This document shows, piece by piece, positions 18,752-26,750 of a DNA stretch of 40,820 nt. Origin of the DNA: Moorena sp. SIO3I8 (GTDB taxonomy: Bacteria; Cyanobacteriota; Cyanobacteriia; Cyanobacteriales; Coleofasciculaceae). The stretch spans positions 1 to 40,820 of the forward strand of contig NZ_JAAHHW010000057.1 of assembly GCF_010692325.1 (NCBI RefSeq), in the 5' to 3' direction. A program made the position numbers and the translations under genes. Under the pieces are notes generated by a model that worked only from the letters and a program-made list of their open reading frames with translations, was not told the DNA's origin and did no database searches. Each line of letters opens with the position of its first letter. Position 1 is the stretch's first letter.

Positions 18752-19963
18752 TTGAAAACCATTGCTCTCATTGAGGAAAATTGGAATGGATATCGTCCAA
18801 CATACCTCAAGGTTTTCACCAAAACGTTACTTGAGCTTGGTCATCAAGTAATAGCCTTCTGCCCAAAACCATTAGAATTAACTGAATGGGTTGCCTTTAA
18901 CTGCCCTAACTATCAAGAGCAATTCCAGGTTTTTCAATTTCAAAGACCAGAGCCTAGCTCATTTGGTATCAATGGAATTCGCACAGCCCTGAATGCATTA
19001 AAACGTTGGTACTACGCCAAAGCTAGCATTCAGTATGCTTCATCAAAAATTGGTAAAGTACCCGATCTAGTATTTTTTCCCTGGCTTGATAGTTGTTTAG
19101 CACCCTACCTGCTACACCATATAGTAGACAAGATTTTTCCTTACCCTTGGTCTGGTCTCTATGTTAAACCTCGTCATTTGAGGCTTAAACAAACGTTTTG
19201 GTCTATCAATAGAGGTCCTCTAAAACCTCATGCTGCCTTAAAGTCCTCTCATTGCCCAGCTATTGCTGTTCTTGACGAAGGGATTGCTAAGCAATTACAA
19301 AGCAAAATCAACTGCAAAACGGTAATTACTTTTCCCGATTTTACCGACGAGTCAGCCCCAGACTTGAATTGGTCAATCGTGAAACAAATTCAAGCCAAAG
19401 CTGAAGGCAAAAAAATCATTGCATTACTAGGCATACAATCCCAGCGCAAAGGAGTTCTGACACTTTTAGAAGTTGCTCAGCAGATGGTGAAACAAGACTA
19501 TGTTTTTGTCTTCGCTGGTCAGTTATCCAAGCAGAGCTACACTTTCCAGGAGCAAGCAAGACTCCAGACTCTTCTTAACCTAAAATTACCTAACTGCTTT
19601 TTTTATTTTCAGCGTATTCCTGATGAAGCAAAATTCAACGCTTTAGTTAGTACTTGCCATATCTTATTTGCTGCCTATAATAACTTCCCGCACAGTAGTA
19701 ATATCCTGACTAAAGCAGCAGTTTTTGAAAAACCTGTGATTGTGAGCAGCAAGTTTTGTATGGCAGAGAGAGTGAGCAAATTTAAATTGGGTTTAACTAT
19801 CAATGAAGGGGATGTGCTGCAATGTATTTATACTATAGGTCTGCTCTGTAGTAAACTGGATAACTATAACCAAGAAGTGCAACCGGATTTTCATGGTTAT
19901 AGACGTCTTCATTCTACTGATAAGCTCCTAGAGAAACTTCAGCGTATTTTAACTAGTATTTAG
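18752..19963 (+). CDS. GT-B-fold glycosyltransferase (GT4-like)
   Basis: 403 residues starting at a TTG (18752), supported by AAGAGG at 18738-18743, eight bases upstream. The N-terminus has a family-typical start (IALIEENWNGYRPTYLKVFT, ELGHQVIAFCP). The C-terminal domain has a nucleotide-sugar-binding layout: ALLGIQSQRKGVLTLLEVAQ, then FVFAGQLSK, LVSTCHILFAAY, and the HSSNILTKAAVFEKPVIVS segment where GT4 enzymes carry their EX7E-like signature, here degenerate. It probably transfers a sugar to a cell-envelope or polysaccharide acceptor. Proximity to kdsA-kdsC is suggestive, but 900 bp of repeats separates them. Substrate unknown. Confidence 0.8.
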   Translation: MKTIALIEENWNGYRPTYLKVFTKTLLELGHQVIAFCPKPLELTEWVAFNCPNYQEQFQVFQFQRPEPSSFGINGIRTALNALKRWYYAKASIQYASSKIGKVPDLVFFPWLDSCLAPYLLHHIVDKIFPYPWSGLYVKPRHLRLKQTFWSINRGPLKPHAALKSSHCPAIAVLDEGIAKQLQSKINCKTVITFPDFTDESAPDLNWSIVKQIQAKAEGKKIIALLGIQSQRKGVLTLLEVAQQMVKQDYVFVFAGQLSKQSYTFQEQARLQTLLNLKLPNCFFYFQRIPDEAKFNALVSTCHILFAAYNNFPHSSNILTKAAVFEKPVIVSSKFCMAERVSKFKLGLTINEGDVLQCIYTIGLLCSKLDNYNQEVQPDFHGYRRLHSTDKLLEKLQRILTSI

Positions 19964-19981
19964 CAAGTCGCTATTCAAAAA

Positions 19982-20010
19982 TACAGCGGTTTGCAATTGC
20001 TGTTAGGTAC
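19982..20010 (+). repeat. Dispersed repeat, direct copy
   Basis: TACAGCGGTTTGCAATTGCT followed by GTTAGGTAC matches the inverted copy at 10711-10738. It is followed by a CTGGGTTTTTAGGGA stretch that also has a counterpart beside that copy. Confidence 0.8.
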
Positions 20011-20027
20011 TTTCGTTCTGGGTTTTT

Positions 20028-20147
20028 AGGGACTGAGGCCGTCGGCCACGCGGGGCGCGTTCGGAGCAGGGACTGAGGCCGTCGGCCACGCGGGGCGCGT
20101 TCGGAGCAGGGACTGAGGCCGTCGGCCACGCGGGGCGCGTTCGGAGC
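20028..20147. repeat. 40-bp GC-rich unit in three perfect tandem copies
   Basis: The units are 20028-20067, 20068-20107 and 20108-20147, each AGGGACTGAGGCCGTCGGCC followed by ACGCGGGGCGCGTTCGGAGC. The unit contains a GGCCGTCGGCC palindrome and the CGCGGGGCGCGTTCGG module seen near 18495. It is much richer in GC than its surroundings. Confidence 0.95.
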
Positions 20148-20176
20148 AGGGAGCAGGGAAGAGGGAAGTCTGAGTC

Positions 20177-20265
20177 AGGACTTACGCACAGAATCCATGG
20201 GTAGGGTGGGCAAAACCTTGCCCACCCTACAGGTAGCGTTAAATTGAGGGATTTGCGTAAGTCCT
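20177..20265. mobile_element. 89-bp MITE with nested hairpin
   Basis: Inverted ends AGGACTTACGCA (20177-20188) and TGCGTAAGTCCT (20254-20265) enclose a 13-bp stem, GTAGGGTGGGCAA (20201-20213) with TTGCCCACCCTAC (20218-20230). There is no coding capacity. Elements with AGGACTTACGC ends are, from memory, common in filamentous and bloom-forming cyanobacteria. A target duplication is not clear. Confidence 0.75.
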
Positions 20266-20597
20266 ATGAGTGCAGTTGCGCCATGGTTAACTCAGCTGTT
20301 GGTAAGCATATGCCCTGGGGGAACAGCGGTCAGGGATCAGCCGTCAGCCATTCCCGTAGGGCATATGCTGATAGCTGATAGCTGATAACTCCCTAGACCT
20401 TGGTAGTGATCCGGTCATCCTGTCATCCGGTCATGCCTTGATAATCTCGTAAATTGTAAAAAATCAGTCCTACCGTGAGCGATCGCAGACCTTTGATGTT
20501 AGGATTTGACTCGTAACCGTAAATTATACGGATATAAGCAAAGATACAGGGAATTGTATCTTTGTGAGGAGTGTTAAAAAAAAGGAATAAGAGGCTT
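20266..20597. other. Leader region of mraY
   Basis: About 330 bp holding the inverted pair GCATATGCCC (20307-20316) and GGGCATATGC (20357-20366), then TGATAGC direct repeats and a GGTCATCC direct repeat. No gene is visible. The mraY promoter probably lies at 20500-20560. Confidence 0.5.
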
Positions 20598-21707
20598 GTG
20601 GTAGATTCTAAACGATTGTCTGGGCAGTTGTTCAACTTAACGGGAACTAAACTCCTATATATTCTATCAATCGGCTTAACTCTGGGTGCATTAATTCTGG
20701 ATGGGACAGCAGCTCGGTCCCTGATCGCAGGTAACTCCATCACTATACCCCTGTTGATCTGTGCTCTGATCACTACTGGCATTGGATATCGAGCAGTCCC
20801 CTTTCTACAAGCACTCAAAATGGGTCAGATTATTCGTCAAGAGGGTCCCCAATCCCATTTACACAAAGCGGGTACCCCCACCATGGGTGGCATATTTTTT
20901 GTGCCGGTAGCGGTGGTGATTGCCCTGGTGTGGTCAGGATTATTCCTCCAACAGCAGGATTTTATCCGGGTCCTAGCGGTATCCCTAGCCACCCTTGGCT
21001 ATCTGTTCATCGGCTGGGTGGACGATTGGCAAGTAGTCCAACGTCGCTCTAATAAAGGGATGTCCCCGAGAATGAAACTGGCCTTACAAATTGTGGTCAG
21101 TTTACTGTTTTGTCTATGGTTAGCACAAACCCAGCCAGCCAGTATCACTAACATCACCCTACCCTTGGGGATCGTCTTACCCTTGGGATTGTTGTTTTGG
21201 CCGGTGGGTATATTTGTGCTATTAGCAGAAAGTAATGCTACTAATCTTACCGATGGAGTGGATGGACTGGCAGCAGGAACCTGTGCGATCGCATTTTTAG
21301 GACTGGCTGCCCTGATTGCTCCGACCTCCCCTGGTTTAATGGTCTTCTGTGCTTGTATGAGTGGCAGTTGCCTCGGTTTTATTGCCCACAACCGCAATCC
21401 CGCCAAAGTCTTCATGGGGGATACCGGTTCTCTAGCCCTAGGAGGAGCACTTGCAGCGGTAGGACTTTTGACTGGGAACCTCTGGAGTTTATTTATAATT
21501 AGTGGTATTTTCTTCGTAGAAGCAGTTTCAGTGATTGCTCAAGTTAGTTACTATAAAGCCACCAAAGATGCCAATGGGGTGGGTAAGCGTTTATTAAAAA
21601 TGTCACCGTTCCACAATCATCTGGAACTTTCTGGCTGGTCAGAGACCCAGATAGTGGCGGTATTTTATTTAGTTAATGGGCTTCTAGTGTTGTTGTGTTT
21701 GGCTTGA
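20598..21707 (+). CDS. mraY: Phospho-N-acetylmuramoyl-pentapeptide-transferase
   Basis: 369 residues from GTG 20598, which AAGGA at 20582-20586 supports; an earlier GTG at 20571 has GAGGA directly adjoining it and is less likely. It is an integral membrane enzyme that moves phospho-MurNAc-pentapeptide to undecaprenyl phosphate, making lipid I. Signature segments are all present: SHLHKAGTPTMGGIFF, the Asp pair in WVDDWQ (142-143), ATNLTDGVDGLAAG, FMGDTGSLALGG and the His-rich KMSPFHNHLELSGWSE. About ten hydrophobic segments fit the family topology. It stands alone, not in a dcw cluster, as is usual in cyanobacteria. Confidence 0.96.
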   Translation: MVDSKRLSGQLFNLTGTKLLYILSIGLTLGALILDGTAARSLIAGNSITIPLLICALITTGIGYRAVPFLQALKMGQIIRQEGPQSHLHKAGTPTMGGIFFVPVAVVIALVWSGLFLQQQDFIRVLAVSLATLGYLFIGWVDDWQVVQRRSNKGMSPRMKLALQIVVSLLFCLWLAQTQPASITNITLPLGIVLPLGLLFWPVGIFVLLAESNATNLTDGVDGLAAGTCAIAFLGLAALIAPTSPGLMVFCACMSGSCLGFIAHNRNPAKVFMGDTGSLALGGALAAVGLLTGNLWSLFIISGIFFVEAVSVIAQVSYYKATKDANGVGKRLLKMSPFHNHLELSGWSETQIVAVFYLVNGLLVLLCLA

Positions 21708-21884
21708 ATTGTGATTGGGTCTTTGTCCAGCCTTGCCTTGGGAGGCTAGGGGGGCAAAATCATACCATCCTTAAGCAAGGCCGACTGACATTTTTGCTGA
21801 TTGTCTTGATGTAGTCGCTCATCGGGAGGGGCGGCATCAAGACACTATTTTTGCAACGGGTCTACTGATTCATCCTTCATTCTT
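21708..21884. other. Spacer with dispersed repeat
   Basis: Contains an inverted pair TGTCTTGATG (about 21802-21811) and GCATCAAGACAC (about 21833-21844) around an AGTCGCTCAT core, a diverged copy of the module at 18271. No gene. Confidence 0.5.
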
Positions 21885-22462
21885 ATGCGCCCTTATCCAG
21901 TCATTCTATTAGGAGACAGAGAATTTCACAGTATCAAACTGGCTAAGTGGCTAGACCAGAGGAAAGTAGACTTTGCTTTGCGTCCCTATTAAGGGCACTT
22001 GTATTCAAGATGATGACACCGTTTATCGAGCGCTGAAAAACTTAGGAATTAAACCAGGAATGTCTCGGTTTTATAAAAACATTTCTTGCACAAAAGCCCA
22101 TCAGCTTGGGAATTTTAATTTAGCAGTTTATTGGAAGCGCACCTCTCGAAAATACGAAAGTTAATGAGCGACGTTTACTTGCTATTGTTTTGCTCATTTC
22201 TATCGCTTATACCCAGGCAACTTTACAGGTAAAATATTTACAAAATATCGAAGTTAGTGAGTATATTTGTCGTCCTACTGAACCGGAACGTTCAACGGCT
22301 CGACATAGTTATTTTTGGATTGGATTGTACGCTCCAGATTCGGTTCAATCTCTCAATAACTGGTCAGATTTAGCTTTTATTCTGATGCATATCCAACCTC
22401 ACAAACGGCTCAATTTTCAGCGAGGACTTAACGCTATATCCGTTATCCAGAGTGCTTTGTAA
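21885..22462 (+). pseudogene. IS4-family transposase remnant
   Basis: The first piece (from ATG 21885) reads PVILLGDREFHSIKLAKWL, with the catalytic Asp in GDREF, and breaks by a frameshift near 21990. The second frame continues KGTCIQDDDTVYRALKNLGI... to KYES. A deletion then removes the segment that should hold the catalytic Glu. A third frame (RRLLAIVLLISIAYTQATLQ to LNFQRGLNAISVIQSAL) is the conserved C-terminus, ending at 22462. The 5' part before GDREF is missing. It is a long-dead insertion sequence. Confidence 0.82.
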
Positions 22463-22558
22463 CCTTGTTGTCACCCCTTGATCCTCAAGTCATAAAAGTC
22501 ATCAGATAAGAGCTAAATAAAAAGACTGGTTAGAAATGGGATTGTATTTTTTTTTTCG

Positions 22559-22774
22559 CCAACTTATAGTCCAGAACTTAATCTAATAGATGGGGAGTGG
22601 CATCAACTTAAAATTCCTCAAATCTCTGGTCGAATGTTTGAGGATGAATAGGATCTAGCTTTAGCCGTTAAAGAAGGTATAAAAAAACGAAGTTGCCAAG
22701 TAGGTTATCAGCTTCAACAGTGGACAATATCTGGAAATGTAGATAGTAAAAATGATCAACTTTTTAAGGTTTAA
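22559..22774 (+). pseudogene. IS630-family transposase, C-terminal fragment
   Basis: Translation from 22559 gives PTYSPELNLIDGEWHQLKIP, the C-terminal DDE segment of IS630-type transposases with the catalytic Glu in DGEWHQLK. A TAG interrupts the frame after GRMFEDE, after which DLALAVKEGIKKR continues to a stop at 22774. Nothing upstream of this fragment remains. Confidence 0.75.
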
Positions 22775-22790
22775 TTAAGCCCACCTACTT

Positions 22791-22848
22791 AGGTGCGACC
22801 CGTGGCGAATTTAATTCGCCTACGGAAAGCGCACCTTATTTTTTTTTA
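22791..22848 (+). terminator. Hairpin with T-run, repeat-derived
   Basis: AGGTGCG (22791-22797) pairs with CGCACCT (22830-22836) around the inner palindrome GGCGAATTTAATTCGCC (22804-22820), and a run of nine or more T follows at 22839-22848. The shape is that of an intrinsic terminator on the plus strand, but the stem sequence is also a dispersed repeat, and only dead transposases lie upstream. Confidence 0.4.
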
Positions 22849-23117
22849 ATAAACCTCAGCCATTTGTTTTAAAACCATCAGCTAAATTACTGAAAATAGT
22901 GATGTATCCCGGCCACGGGGGTGTGGGTCGAGAGGGGGGAGTGTGGGAAGTGTGGGAAGTGTGGGAAGTGTGGGGAGAGAGGAAAGTGTGCGCAGATGGG
23001 GCAGTGGGCAGTGGGCAGATGGGGGAGAGGGGGATTGTAAATTACCCCAAAACTGAGTTTTATTAAGTTTTGTATACTAATTAAGGTAGAAGCGAAGGTA
23101 GAAGCGATCGCATAATC
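22849..23117. other. Purine-rich simple repeats upstream of the lipoprotein gene
   Basis: Three copies of GTGTGGGAA at 22941-22967 are followed by related GGGCAGT repeats to about 23024. A GCGATCGC (HIP1) site lies just before the lipoprotein start. No gene. Confidence 0.6.
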
Positions 23118-23960
23118 ATGATCACAAAGGTGCAAATATGGGTAAATCTAATGGTTATAGCTGTAATTTGCCTCTCAGGCTGTAGTGATGGTAAACCAAA
23201 GAGCGAGACTAAGCCTACAGCAGGGAATGGCAAGCTGCAATTTCGGGCTAACGGTGAAGACTTTGTCCGACAGGGCTTTATTTCCAAAGACAGTTGGCAA
23301 ATATCTTTCGATCGGGTTTACATCAACCTAGCGGACGTGACCGCTTACCAAGCTAACCCTCCCTATAACCCCGATAAAGTAAAGGAAATCTCAGTCGAAG
23401 AGAAAATTATCCTCCCCAATCCCAAAACCATCGATTTAGCGGAAGGGGGAGAGGATGCCGAGCCAATTCTGATTGCTGAGATAGCTGATGCACCAACTGG
23501 TCATTACAATGCTCTTTCCTGGAAAATAGTCAAAGCCAACACTGGTCCAGCAATGGGTCAAACCCTAGTGATGGGTGGTAAAGCCAGTAAGCAGGGACAA
23601 ACCATTGATTTTGTGATCAAACTTGACCAAGAGATTGAATACCGCTGTGGTGAATTTGTCGGTGATCAGCGCAAAGGGATTCTAGCCAAGGATGGGGAAG
23701 CGGACATAGAAGCTACCTTCCACTTCGATCACATTTTTGGCGATAGTGATGTGACGGCTAATGACCCCCTCAACACTGGTGCGATCGGATTTGAGCCATT
23801 AGCTGCACTCGCTAAGAACGGCAAACTAGAGGTGACAATGGCTCAGCTTAAATCAGGACTCCCAGCTGGAACCTATCAGCAGCTTACTCAAGAGATTCTT
23901 CCTAACCTAGGTCATGTGGGTGAAGGTCACTGTAAATCTACTCCAATTTCCAGGTCATGA
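23118..23960 (+). CDS. Probable lipoprotein next to nickel/cobalt transporter genes
   Basis: 280 residues. A signal peptide ends in a lipobox (VIAVICLSGC, Cys near residue 22), so the protein should be lipid-anchored on the periplasmic side. The mature part begins as a beta-rich domain (KLQFRANGEDFVRQGFISKD, WQISFDRVYINLADVTAY). Further on are ATFHFDHIFGD and a C-terminal GHVGEGHC, which could bind metal. Resemblance to DUF4382-type lipoproteins is possible but unsure. It is 247 bp upstream of the Ig-like protein/NikM pair on the same strand, which hints at a role in metal uptake (inference only). Confidence 0.75.
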   Translation: MITKVQIWVNLMVIAVICLSGCSDGKPKSETKPTAGNGKLQFRANGEDFVRQGFISKDSWQISFDRVYINLADVTAYQANPPYNPDKVKEISVEEKIILPNPKTIDLAEGGEDAEPILIAEIADAPTGHYNALSWKIVKANTGPAMGQTLVMGGKASKQGQTIDFVIKLDQEIEYRCGEFVGDQRKGILAKDGEADIEATFHFDHIFGDSDVTANDPLNTGAIGFEPLAALAKNGKLEVTMAQLKSGLPAGTYQQLTQEILPNLGHVGEGHCKSTPISRS

Positions 23961-24207
23961 CGTACCCAACACCCTTACTCCAAACCCCGGAGTCTTATCA
24001 CCTAGAGTCCTTATCAAGACAAGGAAAAATCGAGAGGTAGTGCTATAAAAATCAAACCTGATCAGCTCTGACCCATCTAATTTGCATGACTCTTGAAGAG
24101 TGGGAGAGTGGAAGAGTGGGAGAGGGTCACAGAGATTGACGACTTTTCCGGAAAGTAAAAAATATGTCAATTAAATCCAGTCAACACTCAACAGTCAAGA
24201 ATTAAGG

Positions 24208-24702
24208 ATGAAGTGGAAAGGTTTGATGCTACTGAGCCTGGTTTCTGTCTTGAGTTGGTCAGTTAATGCTGAGGCTCACGGCACTAAGCTTGAATCTAAA
24301 ACTATCCAGGCCATTGAGATTAATGCTAAATACGACACTGGTAAACCGATGTCTAATGCCCAAGTAACCATTTATGCTCCCAATAATCCTACCACTCCTT
24401 GGCAGACAGGGACTAGTGACACCAACGGCAGGTTTATCTTTGCTCCCGATTACGCTCAGCAGGGAAATTGGACAATTCAGGTGCGCCAAGCTGGTCACGG
24501 TGGCATGATTACTCTTACTCTTGGTGAAGAGAATTCTGCTGTAGCGGGTCAGTCATCAGCAGCGGGTAACTACCTAATGAGCTCATCAACCAGTCCTACT
24601 TACACCCCTGTTCAGAGAATGCTCATGGCAGCTGCTGGTGTCTGGGGATTTGTGGGTACAGCACTCTTTTTCTTAGGGAGGAAAACTAATGCACATTCCT
24701 GA
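24208..24702 (+). CDS. Signal-peptide, Ig-like, C-terminally anchored accessory of NikM (NikL/CbiN-like)
   Basis: 164 residues. The signal peptide ends at VNAEA, leaving His as the likely mature N-terminus (HGTKLESK). Residues 30-110 form a carboxypeptidase-regulatory/Ig-like beta domain (IEINAKYDTGKPMSNAQVTI, TSDTNGRFIFAPD). A hydrophobic segment near 139-158 anchors the C-terminus. The last 14 bases overlap the start of the CbiM/NikM gene, so the two are translated together. In nickel ECF systems (NikMNQO, NikKMLQO) small accessory proteins, NikN, NikL or NikK, pair with NikM; the topology and context suggest this is one of them. Confidence 0.75.
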   Translation: MKWKGLMLLSLVSVLSWSVNAEAHGTKLESKTIQAIEINAKYDTGKPMSNAQVTIYAPNNPTTPWQTGTSDTNGRFIFAPDYAQQGNWTIQVRQAGHGGMITLTLGEENSAVAGQSSAAGNYLMSSSTSPTYTPVQRMLMAAAGVWGFVGTALFFLGRKTNAHS

Positions 24703-25366
24703 TGGTATTCTCCCTGCTTCTGTCTGTCTTGCTGGTTATGCAGCTACTGGTGGACTCACTTGGTATGCCCTACGTCGAATTGATCAACATCAAAACCCCC
24801 AGGAGGCAATTCCCAGAGCGTCCTTACTGACCGCTGCCTTTTTTGTGGCATCCTCAATCCACCTCCCCATCCCACCAGCGAGTGTCCATTTCGTTCTTAA
24901 TGGCTTGTTAGGGGCAATTTTAGGTTATTATGCCATTCCTGCCATTCTGATTGGTTTGTTCTTTCAAGCAGTTATGTTCCAGCATGGTGGACTCTCCACC
25001 CTCGGGATAAATGCAGCCATGATGGGAATATCAGCAATCTTGGCGTATCACCTGTTCCAATTGCGGCGGGTGTTTGGTAAAGGCAATCGAATTGTTACTG
25101 CTATCTTCAGCTTCTTGGCAGGTGCTGCTGGCTTGGGAGTGGCGACGCTAATATTCTTCGTCCTAGTCATTACCAATATTCCTGCTACTATTAATGTGGC
25201 AACAGAACGGACAGCAATTTACGGGCTAATGGTTGCCCATATCCCCCTGATGGTGATCGAGGGGTCGTTTTCAGCGGCAGTCGTGTTATTTTTGCAGCGA
25301 GTTCAACCAGAATTGCTAGGGGAATCGGGAAGGGGAAGCAAATACGATATCAAAACTCAAAAATGA
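24689..25366 (+). CDS. Nickel/cobalt ECF transporter substrate-binding component, CbiM/NikM family
   Basis: 225 residues. The start MHIPDGIL is the hallmark of the family: Met1 and His2 themselves coordinate the metal, so the start codon is certain. His67 in PPASVHFVLNG is at the family's metal-binding position, and His58 is nearby. About six hydrophobic segments are visible (ASVHFVLNGLLGAILGYYAI, HGGLSTLGINAAMMGISAIL and others). It is an S-component in the plasma membrane that binds Ni2+ or Co2+. Sequence alone does not decide between the two. The energising CbiQ/NikQ and CbiO/NikO genes do not follow; the next gene is psaK on the other strand. Confidence 0.93.
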   Translation: MHIPDGILPASVCLAGYAATGGLTWYALRRIDQHQNPQEAIPRASLLTAAFFVASSIHLPIPPASVHFVLNGLLGAILGYYAIPAILIGLFFQAVMFQHGGLSTLGINAAMMGISAILAYHLFQLRRVFGKGNRIVTAIFSFLAGAAGLGVATLIFFVLVITNIPATINVATERTAIYGLMVAHIPLMVIEGSFSAAVVLFLQRVQPELLGESGRGSKYDIKTQK

Positions 25367-25441
25367 TTTTCGACTAATTAGGGCTTCTCCCACTGCCCCC
25401 TCTCCCCTCTCTTCCCCTGGAGCCAAGTTCTTTTTCAGACC

Positions 25442-25732
25442 TTACAAAACACCACTAGTGGCTAGACCTAAGATGACACCAGCGCCTAGGATGTGACCCA
25501 GGCTAGTAGTTGCCAACAGTTCAGGGATGCCAAAATTGGCAAACAGTCCAGAGGCACCGGGTAAAGCTGGGCCTTGACCGGGGTTTTTGATGGCGAAGCG
25601 ACCAACAGTAATCGCAAACAGATTACACAAAATCATTACTATCCCCACTGTGGGACTCCACTCTGGGGTCACCGGAACAGAGGTTTCCACAGCAGCTAAG
25701 AAAATTGAGTTAATCAATGCAGTTTCTCCCAT
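25442..25732 (-). CDS. psaK: Photosystem I reaction centre subunit PsaK
   Basis: 96 residues from ATG 25732; a TTG at 25753 would add seven. Two membrane segments flank the basic stromal loop GRFAIKNPGQGPALPG, as in PsaK. The first helix is VGIVMILCNLFAI and the second is FGIPELLATTSLGHILGAGV. The N-terminal FLAAVETSVPVTPEWSP is lumenal. PsaK sits at the edge of photosystem I and takes part in binding of antenna or phycobilisome energy transfer. It is transcribed divergently from the UPF0016 pair, sharing a 156-bp promoter region. Confidence 0.95.
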   Translation of the reverse strand: MGETALINSIFLAAVETSVPVTPEWSPTVGIVMILCNLFAITVGRFAIKNPGQGPALPGASGLFANFGIPELLATTSLGHILGAGVILGLATSGVL

Positions 25733-25888
25733 ATTCAATAAATTGATCAGCAATCAAAGCAATCATAAGAATTTTCGGGGAGAAAAATCTCAACTTGTTT
25801 TAAGAATTTACATTTGGAGAGTGATCACAGCGTCAGAATTTATGTAAAGTTATGCAAATTTTGGTAAATTGTATAGAGTACCTATATC

Positions 25889-26230
25889 TTGAGCAGTTTT
25901 CCAGTGACTCAATCTGACCAGAGTCAGCCAGTAAAAGCAAACCAAATGGCTGTATGGGGAATCTTCAGTTCAACCTTCCTAACCATCTTTCTAGCCGAGA
26001 TGGGCGACAAGACCCAATTGGCAACACTACTCATCACTGCCGAATCCCAGTCTCCATGGATTGTGTTTGTTGGTGCTGCCGCAGCACTGATATCTACTAG
26101 TTTGCTAGGTGTACTTATTGGTCATTGGCTGGCTAAGCGCTTCTCCCCTGAGATGATGGATACGGCTGCCGGAACACTTTTACTGTTGATATCAGTTATG
26201 CTTCTGTGGGACGCAATCAAACTGAATTAG
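25889..26230 (+). CDS. UPF0016/GDT1-family half protein, first of a pair
   Basis: 113 residues from TTG 25889; ATG 25946 would give 94 residues and neither has a clear ribosome binding site. It holds one copy of the family signature, FLAEMGDKTQLATLLI (E-x-G-D-K-T), and three hydrophobic segments. UPF0016 proteins (TMEM165/GDT1; Mnx/PAM71 in phototrophs) export Mn2+ or exchange Ca2+ for H+, and full-length members have two such repeats in one chain. This gene and the next each encode one repeat, so a heterodimer in the plasma or thylakoid membrane is likely. Confidence 0.88.
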   Translation: MSSFPVTQSDQSQPVKANQMAVWGIFSSTFLTIFLAEMGDKTQLATLLITAESQSPWIVFVGAAAALISTSLLGVLIGHWLAKRFSPEMMDTAAGTLLLLISVMLLWDAIKLN

Positions 26231-26251
26231 TTATGAATGAGTGATTAGACG

Positions 26252-26539
26252 ATGGATTGGCAATTACTAGGACTAAGTTTCCTAACGGTATTTTTAGCTG
26301 AAATTGGAGACAAAAGCCAATTTGCAGCGATCGCACTCAGTGGTAGTCTCAATTCCCCCCGTACTGTGTTTTTGGGAACTATAGCGGCACTGATACTTGC
26401 TAGCTTTCTGGGTGTAGTAGCTGGGGGAGGGGTGGCTCATCTATTGCCTACTCGTCTACTTAAAGCGATCGCAGCCATTGGCTTTGCTTTGATGGCATTA
26501 CGGCTATTGTGGCCTTCAGAAGGAACGGTGGAGGATTAA
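26252..26539 (+). CDS. UPF0016/GDT1-family half protein, second of a pair
   Basis: 95 residues starting MDWQLLGLSF. The signature is FLAEIGDKSQFAAIAL (E-x-G-D-K-S), with three hydrophobic segments. The gene starts 21 bp after the stop of the first half gene on the same strand, so they form an operon and presumably one transporter. No frameshift could fuse them without extra sequence: each has its own start and complete helix set. Mn2+ handling in the thylakoid or periplasm is the likely role, from family knowledge. Confidence 0.88.
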   Translation: MDWQLLGLSFLTVFLAEIGDKSQFAAIALSGSLNSPRTVFLGTIAALILASFLGVVAGGGVAHLLPTRLLKAIAAIGFALMALRLLWPSEGTVED

Positions 26540-26750
26540 TCCACCCCCCCTCAGAGATTTTCAGGAATAAATTTTCAGGTCAATCGGGTGAAAGGGAGCT
26601 GGGGTGATGGGGAGAGGGTATTTTTAAGGTGAAAAATACCTTATTTATAAAAATTCCCCCTATCTCCCTATCTCCCCACCTCCCCACAAATCAGATTGTT
26701 AGTTGGACGCAAGAAACAGCCCTGAGGGTTAGGGGGAGTGTGGGAGCAAG

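Noticed and set aside
26540-26750. Mn2+ riboswitch or other structured RNA near the UPF0016 pair
   Set aside because: Neither upstream nor downstream sequence shows the conserved yybP-ykoY loops; only simple repeats are visible.
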